Assembly (NCBI GenBank): GCA_017633255.1
Contig: JAGBPS010000002.1
Location: 1-64,000 of the forward strand
From: Bacteroidales bacterium
GTDB lineage: Bacteria; Bacteroidota; Bacteroidia; Bacteroidales; WCHB1-69
Direction: 5' to 3'
Length of the DNA: 64,000 bases
Shown in pieces: positions 1 through 8,139 of the stretch (the first letter of the stretch is position 1; each line of letters begins with the position of its first letter). Below the pieces are notes generated by a model that saw only the letters and a list, made by a program, of their open reading frames with translations, did not search any database and was not told the DNA's origin. The position numbers and the translations under genes were made by a program.

Positions 1-40
1 AACCTTCTAACCTCCTAACCGTATAACCCTAAAACCAAGA
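1..40. repeat. CTAACC-type iterated repeat
   Basis: The bases before the first gene are iterations of AACCTTCTAACC. The same module recurs at about 43003-43040, directly before the DUF4932 gene. It is one of several low-complexity modules that fill intergenic DNA in this window. Confidence 0.6.
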
Positions 41-43
41 GCC

Positions 44-1003
44 ATGACAAAAACCAATATCATCACCTTCTTCTGCCTCTGTTTGGCAGTGGTGTTTACC
101 TCCTGTCGTCCGAAAAACCAGCAGGATGCGGAATATGACAATAATGATCCGATGACTTACACGACCTCTATCATCGCTGATACGATTATTGCGGATATTC
201 GCGACCAGTCGGACTTGTATCCTGTAACGGATGATTTTCTGGAAGATTTTTTGGAAAGAGTGAGCGAGTATGAGGGCAAGCATATTACCATCGCCACTAA
301 GATGCCGGCAGAGTGGGGCATATCTTGTGTGGAGCGCCTGCCGGAAGGCCGTGAGTTGTGGCTGTTGCGTTCGATGGACCGCGAGTGGGCTTATCTGGTC
401 ATTACCTCCGGCTTCGGCACCCAGCGTATTCTTGACATGGTGCCGGTGGCGGTGAATCTGGCCCAGCAGGATAAGGATGTGTTGGAGACAGAGGTATGGG
501 AGACCTATCGCGAATCAGACGGCTCTTTTATTGTGCATAAAAATTACGAGTGGATTAAGAATCTGGATACGAATGCCACCCAGAGCGATATCAACGAATA
601 TCAGCGCCATTCTTATTTTGTGGATCGCTATGCCATCAACGACCTGTGCCGTTTTGAATGTACCGAAGTTAATGATTCGATACCGGAATACAGTGCGGTG
701 GTGTTTTTCTACAAAGAAAATGTGAAACCCGATGAATGGGACAATGTCATTGAGATGCTGCAGGCTTTCTGCGAGGACCGCAATGTGTATTACGAAGAGG
801 TGAAAACGGGTTTTGGCGATGTGGCTGTACACGACTTTACCCTCAACGAGGTGACCCATGTGGATATGCTGCCTTATATTCAGGACCTGCCCGCCGGCAT
901 GGTGATGTTTAAAAAAGGCGAAACTCCCAAAGCGGTGCGCTTCGGGAGTTTCGAGAGAATGCAGATTGAAATCAAACGTTATTTCAAAATGTTGTCATTG
1001 TAA
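44..1003 (+). CDS. Hypothetical lipoprotein
   Basis: Encodes 319 residues. The N-terminus is a lipoprotein signal: Lys, a hydrophobic stretch, then a lipobox ending at Cys21 (VFTSC). The mature part is soluble-looking with no further membrane segment and many acidic and aromatic residues. I do not recognise the family. A linker rich in D/T/I precedes a globular region from about residue 60. The ATG follows a short run of the CTAACC repeat (positions 1-36), so the promoter is not visible. The gene converges with the M16 protease gene; a perfect hairpin of the GTAGAGACG-type family sits between the two stop codons. Likely anchored in the outer or inner membrane; function unknown. Confidence 0.75.
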   Translation: MTKTNIITFFCLCLAVVFTSCRPKNQQDAEYDNNDPMTYTTSIIADTIIADIRDQSDLYPVTDDFLEDFLERVSEYEGKHITIATKMPAEWGISCVERLPEGRELWLLRSMDREWAYLVITSGFGTQRILDMVPVAVNLAQQDKDVLETEVWETYRESDGSFIVHKNYEWIKNLDTNATQSDINEYQRHSYFVDRYAINDLCRFECTEVNDSIPEYSAVVFFYKENVKPDEWDNVIEMLQAFCEDRNVYYEEVKTGFGDVAVHDFTLNEVTHVDMLPYIQDLPAGMVMFKKGETPKAVRFGSFERMQIEIKRYFKMLSL

Positions 1004-1010
1004 ATATCCT

Positions 1011-1038
1011 GTATAGACGCACAGCCGTGCGTCTATAC
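1011..1038. repeat. Palindromic element (GTATAGACG family), possible bidirectional terminator
   Basis: Perfect 12-bp arms (1011-1022, GTATAGACGCAC, and 1027-1038) flank AGCC. It lies 7 bp after one stop codon and 15 bp before the end of the opposing gene. The outer arm is a one-base variant of the GTAGAGACG arm seen at 10067, 29541, 29861, 31371, 36341 and 62098, with a different self-complementary core (CAC/GTG). There is no T-run, so a role as intrinsic terminator is uncertain. Confidence 0.7.
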
Positions 1039-1053
1039 AATGATATATCCGCA

Positions 1054-3864
1054 TTATTTCTTCATTGTTTCAGGATAGAGGTAAACCTTCACGTATTTTT
1101 CGATTTCGAAATTCTCTTTCATGAATTTCACGATATCATCGATGGTTACGCTGTTTACTCTGTCAACGTAGGTGTTGATGCTGTTGATGTCCTCACCAGT
1201 TTGGTATTTGCCTGAAATGTAACTTAACCACATGTTGTTCTGCTTCAGTGAGGTCTGATGTTCGTTGATCATCTGGTTTTTCACTTTGCCCAATGTTTCT
1301 GCAGAGGGACCTTTTTCGGTGAAATCTTTCAGAATGTTGAACACTGCCTCAGACAGTTTGTCGGTGTTGTCGGGCGAGCAGCTGAACATAATCATCATGC
1401 TATAAGAGGGCTTGGGTTCTCTGTCGGGAGCCATTTGCAGCATGGGTGAATAAACACCGCTCATTTTTTCACGGATGGTGGCAATCAATTCAATTTGCAG
1501 AGCTTCGTTGATTTCGCTCACAATCATGGTGTTCTTGGGAGTCCATTCCATGTCGTGCTCGTAAGCGATACCTACCCAGCTTTGCTCTTCGGTGCCGGCA
1601 TAAATATTGTCGTTAACCTGTTTGTCGGGGAAGCCTTTTACTACTTCATATTTCGGTTGTTCTCTCTCGCTGCTGGTTTGCAGTGAACCCAGGTACAGTT
1701 CAATGTATTCTTTGATCAGATTTTCATCGAAGTTACCCACGAAAGTGAACACAAAGTCGGCGGGGTTGGCGAAACGTTGTTTGTACAATTGGAATGCTCT
1801 GGTATAGTCAGCGGCTTTCACATCTTCTTCAGACATCAGCTGTTTCTGATAGGGGTCGTTCTGGGTAGTGATATCCATGAAGCCCAACATGAATTTGTAC
1901 ATGGGGTTGGCGCTGATCATCTTGATCTGTTCGAGATATTCGCTGGTGACCAATTCAGCCACAGAAGCGTCTTCTCTCGGGCTGGTGAAGAAAGCATGGA
2001 TGTACTGGAAGAAGAATTCCATGTCTTTGGGAGTGGAAGAGCCGCTGAGGCCTTCGCTGAACAGGCTGATATAAGGACTTACGCCCACTTTTTTGCCTTT
2101 CATTTTCTTTTCCAAAGAAGAATAATCCAAATCGGAGATACCGGCGCGGTCCACAAAATCGCAAGCGAAATTCAGAGCGGGGATATCGCATTCATAATAG
2201 AGGCTCATACCACCCTTGCTGCGGGCTGAGAACAGAATCTGGTCGTTTTTGAAATCGGTCTTTTTCAGTACTACGGTGATGCCGTTGTTCAGGGTCAGTT
2301 CCTGGGCGTCGATTTCGGTGATTTCCTTGGTGTTGATAATGCTACCGGCCTTGAGTTGGTCTTTCTCCACCACTTCTTTGTCTTTGTAAGTGTCAACGTA
2401 GGGTTCCACATGTTTGTTGCCAGGGTTGGTAACGGCTGCCAAAACTTCTTTTTCAGTAGGAACTTTCACACCTTCTTTTTCGGGAGCCATTACGATAGCT
2501 ACGAGATTTTCGTCGGTGATCCATTTTTTAGCCAGTGCATTGACTTCTTCCAGAGTGATGTCATCCAAGTATTTCTTGGCATAAGCGAATTCTCTCTTGG
2601 CACCGGGGATGGGGTCTTGATGCAGGTAGTTGGCTACATATTCTCTGGCGAAACGGGCTGATTCGGTTTTCTTCACCTCATTAGCGGCAACTTCATAATC
2701 GTTCAGCAGTTCCTCTTTGGCACGGTTCAACTCGGTCTGCAGGAAACCATATTGAAGTACTCTCTGGTCTTCGCGCATCATAGCCTCAATACTTTCGATA
2801 ATCTTATGTTCTTTGCATGCGATTTGGCATCCGTACATGTCGGTGTTGCCAATCAGGTCGGAATAGCCGCAGCTGGCGCTCATGAAGGGGCAGCTGGCTT
2901 TCTGTGTCATCTCGCTCAAACGTGAGTCATACATGGTGTTGTAGAGTTCATACATCAGGTTGGTGCGATAGTCGCCTACGGTCTTCATGACGAAGTGGGG
3001 GAATTTGCGGACAATCAGTACCTGGTTGCCCATAGCTTCTTTATCGGTGGTTACTACTGCGAGAGGTTCCTTGTTGGGCTGGATGTTGTTCGGCAGTTTC
3101 TCACGAGGATTCTTCACGGGTTTAATCTTGCTGAACTGCTTGATAATCTGTTTCTCCATAGCATCCACGTCGATGTCACCCACAACGATGACAGCCTGCA
3201 AATCAGGACGGTACCAGTCTTTGTAGAAATCTTTAATGGTTTGGTGTTTGAAACCGTTGATGATTTCAATCAGACCGATGGGAACGCGTTCAGCATAACG
3301 TGAGCCTTGGAACAGGACGGGGAACCATTTCTTTTGCATTCTGTCGCTGGCGCCCAAGCCCATACGGTACTCTTCTGCGATGATACCTCTTTCAGACTCG
3401 ATTTCGTCACCGTCGTACAGCAAGCCGTTGGCCCAGCCGTTCAGGATGTCCAAACCCATCTGGATGTATTCGGGCTTGTCGGTGGGCATGGTGATTTCAT
3501 ACACGGTCTCTTCGAAAGAAGTGTAAGCGTTGATGCCAACACCGAAGGTCACACCAATCTTCTGAAGCTCGCTGATCATAGTGTTGTGGGGATATCCCTT
3601 GATACCGTTGAAAGCCATGTGCTCGGTGAAGTGGGCGAGACCTCTCTGGTCTTCGTTCTCCTGACATGAACCGGCGTTAACGGCCAGACGGAATTCCACA
3701 CGGTTTTCGGGTTTCTTGTTGGCACGGATGTAGTAAGTCATTCCGTTGTCCAATTTTCCGATTTTCACGTTCGGATCGGGATTGATGGGAGCACTCAAAT
3801 CCTGGGCAAATACCATACCCACGGAAAAAATCAGTACCATCAATGCTGAGAGTAATTTTTTCAT
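1054..3864 (-). CDS. M16 family zinc metallopeptidase (insulinase/pitrilysin type)
   Basis: 936 residues, the usual length of Bacteroidota periplasmic M16B proteases with two tandem halves in one chain. A Sec signal peptide (about residues 1-20, ending VFAQ) is followed by the inverted zinc motif HXXEH in HFTEHMAFNG (about residues 82-86). The downstream Glu ligand is expected in the EETVYE/ERGIIAEE region, where ERGIIAEEYR is visible. The C-terminal half is an inactive M16 domain. It probably degrades peptides in the periplasm or at the cell surface. It is transcribed alone from a TACCTTTGC promoter and converges with the lipoprotein gene. Substrate unknown. Confidence 0.95.
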   Translation of the reverse strand: MKKLLSALMVLIFSVGMVFAQDLSAPINPDPNVKIGKLDNGMTYYIRANKKPENRVEFRLAVNAGSCQENEDQRGLAHFTEHMAFNGIKGYPHNTMISELQKIGVTFGVGINAYTSFEETVYEITMPTDKPEYIQMGLDILNGWANGLLYDGDEIESERGIIAEEYRMGLGASDRMQKKWFPVLFQGSRYAERVPIGLIEIINGFKHQTIKDFYKDWYRPDLQAVIVVGDIDVDAMEKQIIKQFSKIKPVKNPREKLPNNIQPNKEPLAVVTTDKEAMGNQVLIVRKFPHFVMKTVGDYRTNLMYELYNTMYDSRLSEMTQKASCPFMSASCGYSDLIGNTDMYGCQIACKEHKIIESIEAMMREDQRVLQYGFLQTELNRAKEELLNDYEVAANEVKKTESARFAREYVANYLHQDPIPGAKREFAYAKKYLDDITLEEVNALAKKWITDENLVAIVMAPEKEGVKVPTEKEVLAAVTNPGNKHVEPYVDTYKDKEVVEKDQLKAGSIINTKEITEIDAQELTLNNGITVVLKKTDFKNDQILFSARSKGGMSLYYECDIPALNFACDFVDRAGISDLDYSSLEKKMKGKKVGVSPYISLFSEGLSGSSTPKDMEFFFQYIHAFFTSPREDASVAELVTSEYLEQIKMISANPMYKFMLGFMDITTQNDPYQKQLMSEEDVKAADYTRAFQLYKQRFANPADFVFTFVGNFDENLIKEYIELYLGSLQTSSEREQPKYEVVKGFPDKQVNDNIYAGTEEQSWVGIAYEHDMEWTPKNTMIVSEINEALQIELIATIREKMSGVYSPMLQMAPDREPKPSYSMMIMFSCSPDNTDKLSEAVFNILKDFTEKGPSAETLGKVKNQMINEHQTSLKQNNMWLSYISGKYQTGEDINSINTYVDRVNSVTIDDIVKFMKENFEIEKYVKVYLYPETMKK

Positions 3865-3928
3865 TTGGATTTAATTTTTTGGTTGATAATATGTTAGTTT
3901 AAATATTTCTTTTATTTATTTTGAGGGG

Positions 3929-3937
3929 GCAAAGGTA
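3929..3937 (-). promoter_or_regulatory. Bacteroidota -7 promoter element TACCTTTGC
   Basis: The minus-strand reading TACCTTTGC matches the Bacteroidetes consensus TAnnTTTG and lies about 65 bp upstream of the M16 start codon. Confidence 0.65.
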
Positions 3938-3944
3938 CAAATTT

Positions 3945-4087
3945 TTTTAATGTGCTAATGTGTCAATGTGCTAATTGATATAATTCAAAGTTCAGAATTC
4001 AAAATTCAAATTTCAATACTAACCCCTATCCACTAATCCCTATTCCCTAAAATCATTTGCACATTTGCTAATTAACTAATTTGCTAA
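3945..4087. repeat. AT-rich modular intergenic repeat
   Basis: Between the M16 promoter and the end of the membrane-protein gene lie four recurring modules in order: AATGTGCTAATGTG, AATTCAAAGTTCAGAATTC, CCCCTATCCACTAATCCC, and TTTGCTAATTAACTAATTTG. The same modules in the same order recur at 10364-10560. No open reading frame or RNA gene is evident. Confidence 0.7.
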
Positions 4088-4666
4088 TTATTCCTCAATC
4101 TGCTGGATAATCGCATCGCAGTTATCGATGACCTTGCGGTACATTTTCAAGGCGATGAAGAAGCCGATGAGGGCTCCGAAGGCGACAGCGCCAGCCATGA
4201 ATTGCCAGGGTGCTCCTGTCATCTGTATGACTTCATAGCAGAACCAAACACACCATGCGAGAACCAAAGGCAATTCAATCACAGTGCTCCATTGATAGCG
4301 TTTCTTCAACGTTTTCATTTTGTTGGCCACGGTGCGCATGTCCTCACTCATCAGCTGACGTTCATCAACTTGTTTATGGATAATCCAGGTGGCAATAGCA
4401 TCAACGGCCATGAACACAATGGTGGTGATGATGAAGGCGGTAGAGAGTGTGTTGAAACACAGCGGAAACCACAGCACCATGAAGATAGCGACAGCTATGC
4501 TGATCCATCCCTGGCGGTTGATGGTGGATACACGTGATTTCATGGTTTCACGCATCAGTTTTTCATTGACGATGCTTTCCTGCTCCAGTTTTTTGCGAAG
4601 CAAATCCATTTGGGAACGCAAGGTTTCCAATTCCTGTTGTTCGGTTATTGTATTTTCGTTTTCCAT
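4088..4666 (-). CDS. Coiled-coil membrane protein partnered with ECF sigma factor (copy 1)
   Basis: 192 residues from the ATG at 4666, chosen because the reading frame upstream of it is the sigma gene in another frame and because MENENTITEQQE matches the paralogue's start. Residues 1-45 are a charged heptad-like coiled coil (EQQELETLRSQMDLLRKKLE). Four hydrophobic segments follow (about 55-75, 78-98, 130-150, 155-175). The start lies 11 nt after the stop of the upstream ECF sigma gene. A paralogue at 44443-45390 has the same coiled coil (shared pattern K..Q..IVN..L..E...S.I) and the same 11-nt spacing. Inference: a membrane partner, possibly an unconventional anti-sigma; there is no zinc-binding HxxxCxxC motif. 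Confidence 0.7.
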   Translation of the reverse strand: MENENTITEQQELETLRSQMDLLRKKLEQESIVNEKLMRETMKSRVSTINRQGWISIAVAIFMVLWFPLCFNTLSTAFIITTIVFMAVDAIATWIIHKQVDERQLMSEDMRTVANKMKTLKKRYQWSTVIELPLVLAWCVWFCYEVIQMTGAPWQFMAGAVAFGALIGFFIALKMYRKVIDNCDAIIQQIEE

Positions 4667-4677
4667 GATTTTTTGAT

Positions 4678-5157
4678 TTAAGCGTGAGACATCTTGATTA
4701 ACTGTTGTTTGATTCTGACCAGTTTGACACTTACATTCTTGACACTGATGCCGACAATAGCAGCGATATCGTCGTAGCTGAGGTTTTCCAACCACAGTAG
4801 TACTATGGCGCGGTCCACCAGGTTCAGTTGGTTGATGCGCTGGTACAGTATCCGGATTTGCTGACTGTCGTCGTCATCATCGGTGAACAAGTTGCCGGCC
4901 ATCTCCAAGGGAATCTTCTCTCCTTGGCGTTTCTTCTTGCGGTCGAAAGAGATGCAGGTGTTCAGCGCCACTTTCCATATCCAGCTGCTGATGGCGGCAT
5001 CCCCTCTGAAATCTCCGAAGCCTTTCCAAAGGTTGATGAGCACCTCCTGAAAGAGGTCGTTCACCTCATCCTCGTCTTTGGAGAACATGTAGCAAACCGT
5101 GTAGATGGTGCTCTTATGCTTCTTGACGATTTGTTCGAATTCTTTTTCTTTGTCCAT
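4678..5157 (-). CDS. ECF-family RNA polymerase sigma factor (copy 1)
   Basis: 159 residues from the ATG at 5157 (MDKEKEFEQIV); a TTG 33 nt further upstream is less likely. Region 2 is clear (YTVCYMFSKDEDEVNDLFQE..INLW), as is region 4 with its helix-turn-helix (LSYDDIAAIVGISVKNVSVKL). No extra domain. It directs RNA polymerase to an unknown regulon. It is the first gene of a two-gene unit with the coiled-coil membrane protein, duplicated at 45402-45896; the two sigma factors are about half identical by eye, including KQTIYSVCYMFS-like region 2. No FecR-type anti-sigma or TonB receptor is adjacent, so a Fec-type iron/glycan system is not indicated. Confidence 0.93.
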   Translation of the reverse strand: MDKEKEFEQIVKKHKSTIYTVCYMFSKDEDEVNDLFQEVLINLWKGFGDFRGDAAISSWIWKVALNTCISFDRKKKRQGEKIPLEMAGNLFTDDDDDSQQIRILYQRINQLNLVDRAIVLLWLENLSYDDIAAIVGISVKNVSVKLVRIKQQLIKMSHA

Positions 5158-5230
5158 TTCGTGAATGTTTGTGTCTTGTTTCAGAATCAAAATCGACCAT
5201 AAGACGCTAAAACAGATGGAAAACTACAGC

Positions 5231-5758
5231 TTATTTCGAAATAATTTCATCCATGGGGATGTCGTTTTCTTCAACAGGCACATTATCAATAAGTTGGAAG
5301 TCGAAGCAAATGCCGATTTTTTTGACGGAGCGGTGCTGGCAGAGGAAACGGTCGTAGTAGCCTTTGCCCCTTCCCAAGCGGTTGCCTTGTCTGTCGAAAG
5401 CTACTCCCGGTACCACGATGAGGTCGAAATCTCCGGTGTAAGCTTCATTCTGCGGTTCCAGAATGTTGAAATCGCCCACAGCGAATCCGGTGTTAGCCGC
5501 AAGCTCCACGGGGATGATGTCGTCGCCCGCCACGGTAGGCAGGACGATACGCTTCTTCAGTCTCCATTTTTCGATGAACGCTTGTGTTTGCACTTCATCG
5601 GGCAGCGAGCTGTACAACATGATTTTTTGCGCTTTGATGAAATCGTGATGTTGCTCCAATTTGCGCATAATCAGTTCTGATTGTGCCTGCAGATCTTCTT
5701 TGCTGTGCTGTTTTTTCAGCGCTTTGATGGCGCTGCGAATCTCAGTTTTGGATGTCAT
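5231..5758 (-). CDS. 5-formyltetrahydrofolate cyclo-ligase
   Basis: 175 residues from the ATG at 5758 (MTSKTEIRSAI); the upstream extension is AT-rich spacer. It carries the family's hallmark near the C-terminus, LIVVPGVAFDRQGNRLGRGKGYYDRFL, where the glycine- and lysine-rich loop binds ATP, plus the N-terminal basic helix (KALKKQHSKED). It converts 5-formyl-THF to 5,10-methenyl-THF with ATP in cytosolic one-carbon metabolism. Length is normal. The gene has its own promoter; the downstream sigma gene follows on the same strand after about 70 bp. Confidence 0.95.
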   Translation of the reverse strand: MTSKTEIRSAIKALKKQHSKEDLQAQSELIMRKLEQHHDFIKAQKIMLYSSLPDEVQTQAFIEKWRLKKRIVLPTVAGDDIIPVELAANTGFAVGDFNILEPQNEAYTGDFDLIVVPGVAFDRQGNRLGRGKGYYDRFLCQHRSVKKIGICFDFQLIDNVPVEENDIPMDEIISK

Positions 5759-5772
5759 ACTTGAAAATTTTT

Positions 5773-5781
5773 GCAAAAATA
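5773..5781 (-). promoter_or_regulatory. Promoter element TATTTTTGC for the cyclo-ligase gene
   Basis: Minus-strand TATTTTTGC, only 15 bp before the start codon, implying a very short 5' leader. Confidence 0.6.
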
Positions 5782-5783
5782 CC

Positions 5784-6020
5784 CAAATTTTAATTAGCAA
5801 ATTAGCAAATTATCTCATCTGCTAATTAGCTAATATGCAAATTGTTCATTGTCTCATTAACACATTAACTAATTTGCTAATTTGCTAATTATTCATTGGC
5901 ACATTAGCACATTGTCTCATTAGCACATTAACTAATTTGCTAATTTGCTAATTATTCATTGGCACATTAGCACATTGTTAATTGGCACATTAACTAATTT
6001 GCTAATTTGCTAATTATCTC
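5784..6020. repeat. Tandem 62-63 bp AT-rich repeat
   Basis: Three successive copies begin at 5861, 5924 and 5986 (periods 63 and 62), each starting CACATTAACTAATTTGCT and continuing into TTCATTGGCACATTAGCAC. The third is cut short at the promoter of the propeller gene. Each unit is itself made of TTTGCTAATT and CACATTAG iterations. The remainder (5784-5860) is degenerate copies. No gene is seen here. Confidence 0.85.
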
Positions 6021-6021
6021 G

Positions 6022-6030
6022 TATTTTTGC
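6022..6030 (+). promoter_or_regulatory. Promoter element TATTTTTGC
   Basis: TATTTTTGC lies 16 bp before the ATG at 6046 and directly after the tandem repeat. Confidence 0.65.
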
Positions 6031-6045
6031 AAAAAATTTCTCACT

Positions 6046-7098
6046 ATGAAAAAATCACTTTTTTTACTCGTTTTGTTGGCCGTCTTTTTCACGGCTTGTA
6101 AGAAAAAAACAGTCACTCCGGACGATGCTATTATAGATTTAAATGGTTTGTATATTCTGAATGAGGGTGTTTGGGAGCATAACAACAGTTCCATTTCCTA
6201 TTACAATTTGAATGACAACAGCTGCACTGCTGACATTTTCACTTCGGTGAACAACCGTGGTTTGGGCGACACTGGCAATGATTTGCAACGTTATGGTTCC
6301 CGGCTGTATTGTGTGGTGAACACCTCTGAAAATGTCCAAGTAATGGATTTATATACAGCCAAAGTTGTCGGCACAGTGCCGCTGATAGGCAAATCACCCC
6401 GCCGAATCTGTTTCGATGGACCGAAGGCCTATGTGAGTTGTTTCGATGGTACGGTGGTGCGTATTGACACCGCATCGTTGGTGGTGGAGGCGACTGTGGC
6501 TGTTGGGCCAAATCCTGAGGGCGTTTGCATCGCTAATGGCAAACTCTATGTGGCCAACACGGGTGGCTATAATGCCCCGAACTACGGAACCACGGTGTCG
6601 GTAATTGATTTGGCTGCTTTTTCAGTGGTGAAAAATATCAGCGTGATTGATAATCCCAATCGTTTGTTCCTGGCTCCCAATCAGCAGGATATCTATTTGA
6701 TTTCCAATGGAAATTACTATGATATAAGTCCCCGTCTCCAGAAAATCAGCACTGCTACGGATGAGGTGGTGCGGTCTTTCGATTTTGATATTACAAACAT
6801 GGCCGTTTTTGGCAGCAAGGCATATCTGTATTCTTACAATTATAGTACGGAGGCTTATACTGTCCAGGTTATGGATTTGTCTTCAGAAACCATTGTGAAT
6901 GATCATTTTATTTCTGATAACACGATATTGGATACCCCCTACGGTATTGCGGTCAATCCCAGAAATGGGGATGTTTATGTGACCGATGCGCATAATTTCA
7001 CCGTGAATGGCGATGTGTATTGCTTCGGCCAGGATGGCAAAAAGAAGTTTTCTTTTGAAGTCGGAATCAATCCTTCGGCAATGGTGTTTTTAAACTGA
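6046..7098 (+). CDS. YncE-like beta-propeller lipoprotein (DUF5074 type)
   Basis: 350 residues from ATG 6046, which gives a lipoprotein signal with lipobox FFTAC at about residue 17; the longer frame would extend into the tandem repeat. The mature protein is a run of about 40-45 residue blades with patterns such as VQVMDLYTAKVVGTVPLIGKSP, GVCIANGKLYVANTG and GIAVNPRNGDVYVTDA, typical of YVTN/YncE seven-bladed propellers. Such lipoproteins are often next to TonB-dependent receptors in Bacteroidota, but none is adjacent here. Ligand or partner unknown; likely outer-membrane anchored. Confidence 0.85.
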   Translation: MKKSLFLLVLLAVFFTACKKKTVTPDDAIIDLNGLYILNEGVWEHNNSSISYYNLNDNSCTADIFTSVNNRGLGDTGNDLQRYGSRLYCVVNTSENVQVMDLYTAKVVGTVPLIGKSPRRICFDGPKAYVSCFDGTVVRIDTASLVVEATVAVGPNPEGVCIANGKLYVANTGGYNAPNYGTTVSVIDLAAFSVVKNISVIDNPNRLFLAPNQQDIYLISNGNYYDISPRLQKISTATDEVVRSFDFDITNMAVFGSKAYLYSYNYSTEAYTVQVMDLSSETIVNDHFISDNTILDTPYGIAVNPRNGDVYVTDAHNFTVNGDVYCFGQDGKKKFSFEVGINPSAMVFLN

Positions 7099-7104
7099 AA
7101 GTTG

Positions 7105-7290
7105 AAAACTGAAAACTGAAAACTGAGAGTTCCGTCAAGACGGCGAGACATGCACTGTGTGCATTCGGGAAGACGATAATCTAACCGAGTAAGCGTAGCG
7201 TCGTCTTAACGAGTGAGCAAAGCGAATGTCTTGACGAGCGAACGGAGTGAGCGACTCCCCGAACGAACGAAGTGAGTATCTTCACGTTTA
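7105..7290. repeat. Hairpin-cluster repeat (CGTCTTnACGAG spacer with variable palindromes)
   Basis: The gap after the propeller gene begins with GAAAACTGAAAACTGA iterations and continues with short self-complementary or duplicated cores (ATGCACTGTGTGCAT, AGCGTAGCGT, CGAACGGAGTGAGCG, CGAACGAAGTGAG) separated by near-constant spacers such as GTCTTGACGAG and CTCCCCGAACGA. The same spacer/core architecture is found at 18888-19120 and 57845-57920. No ORF. Confidence 0.7.
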
Positions 7291-7331
7291 TAAAAAAACG
7301 CAAAAAACAACCATATTTAAAAAACTTTTTG

Positions 7332-7340
7332 TATCTTTGC
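7332..7340 (+). promoter_or_regulatory. Promoter element TATCTTTGC
   Basis: TATCTTTGC lies 29 bp before the ATG of the T9SS cargo gene; this promoter probably also serves the downstream DUF4271-hemD-rnpA genes. Confidence 0.65.
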
Positions 7341-7369
7341 AGGTTGTATTATGAAATAAATTACGGCCT

Positions 7370-8101
7370 ATGAAAAAGATTTTTACCCTGATATTGATGC
7401 TGGCAACAGTAGCTACTTTTGCCCAGTCTTTAACGGTTGCTTATGAAGGCACCCCTGTTAACAATGGTGATACATTGGAGATAGTGGTTCCTCAGTTGAA
7501 CACAACTATTGACTACTATTTGGATTTGACCAATGTGACCGATAATGATGTCACCATGGTGGTGTACAAAAATGATTTGGACATGGCAACCGGTGCTTCC
7601 GCTTCGCTCTGTATTGGTGGCACATGTTTCCCACCGTCCACGACAGAGTCGAATCCGATGGTGATTGCTGCCCATACTACCTTGTCGCACACTACTTCGT
7701 CTGACGCTTTCCACCTGGGTTATAAGACACCGGCAGCCGGAACCTCATACGTGATGTTCACTTTTTCCAACTATGATAATAGCGATGATTGTACTTCAGT
7801 GGTCTTCAAGCTGGTGTATGATCCCACAAGTATTGATATGGTGTCCAATGTCACCAAAATGCGTGCTTATCCAAACCCTGCATCTGACAATGTGACGGTG
7901 GAATATACTGTCTCTGGCAATGCCAATAAGGTGCAGCTGGTTGTCAAGAACTTGCTGGGCGCTACTCTTTATACCAGAAATCTGGATGTGAATGCCAATA
8001 AGGTGAAAATGGATGTGTCAGACTATCCCGCAGGCATCTATTTTTATTCTATTGAAGCTGACGGAAGACCATTGGTGACAAAAAAACTGTTGGTGAAATA
8101 G
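7370..8101 (+). CDS. T9SS type A sorting-domain secreted protein
   Basis: 243 residues: Sec signal peptide (1-18, FAQS), a beta-rich central domain with cysteines at LCIGGTC and DDC that could form a disulfide, and a C-terminal type A sorting domain of about 80 residues starting RAYPNPASDNVTVEY and ending in PAGIYFYSIE...TKKLLVK. The conserved YPNPASD and final Lys-rich strand are diagnostic of cargo exported by the type IX secretion system and attached to the cell surface. The function of the central domain is unknown. Its stop is 38 bp before the DUF4271 gene. Confidence 0.9.
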   Translation: MKKIFTLILMLATVATFAQSLTVAYEGTPVNNGDTLEIVVPQLNTTIDYYLDLTNVTDNDVTMVVYKNDLDMATGASASLCIGGTCFPPSTTESNPMVIAAHTTLSHTTSSDAFHLGYKTPAAGTSYVMFTFSNYDNSDDCTSVVFKLVYDPTSIDMVSNVTKMRAYPNPASDNVTVEYTVSGNANKVQLVVKNLLGATLYTRNLDVNANKVKMDVSDYPAGIYFYSIEADGRPLVTKKLLVK

Positions 8102-8139
8102 CTTTTTGTTCTCTTCGTCGAGGAGCCTAATGGATAGTC

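Noticed and set aside
1777-2229. 150-residue frame antisense to the M16 protease
   Set aside because: Antisense frames in this window share the His/Phe/Val-rich composition that arises from codon bias of the opposite strand.
5861-6020. Tandem repeats resembling a CRISPR array
   Set aside because: The units are contiguous without unique spacers, are AT-rich and low-complexity, and no cas gene is in the window.
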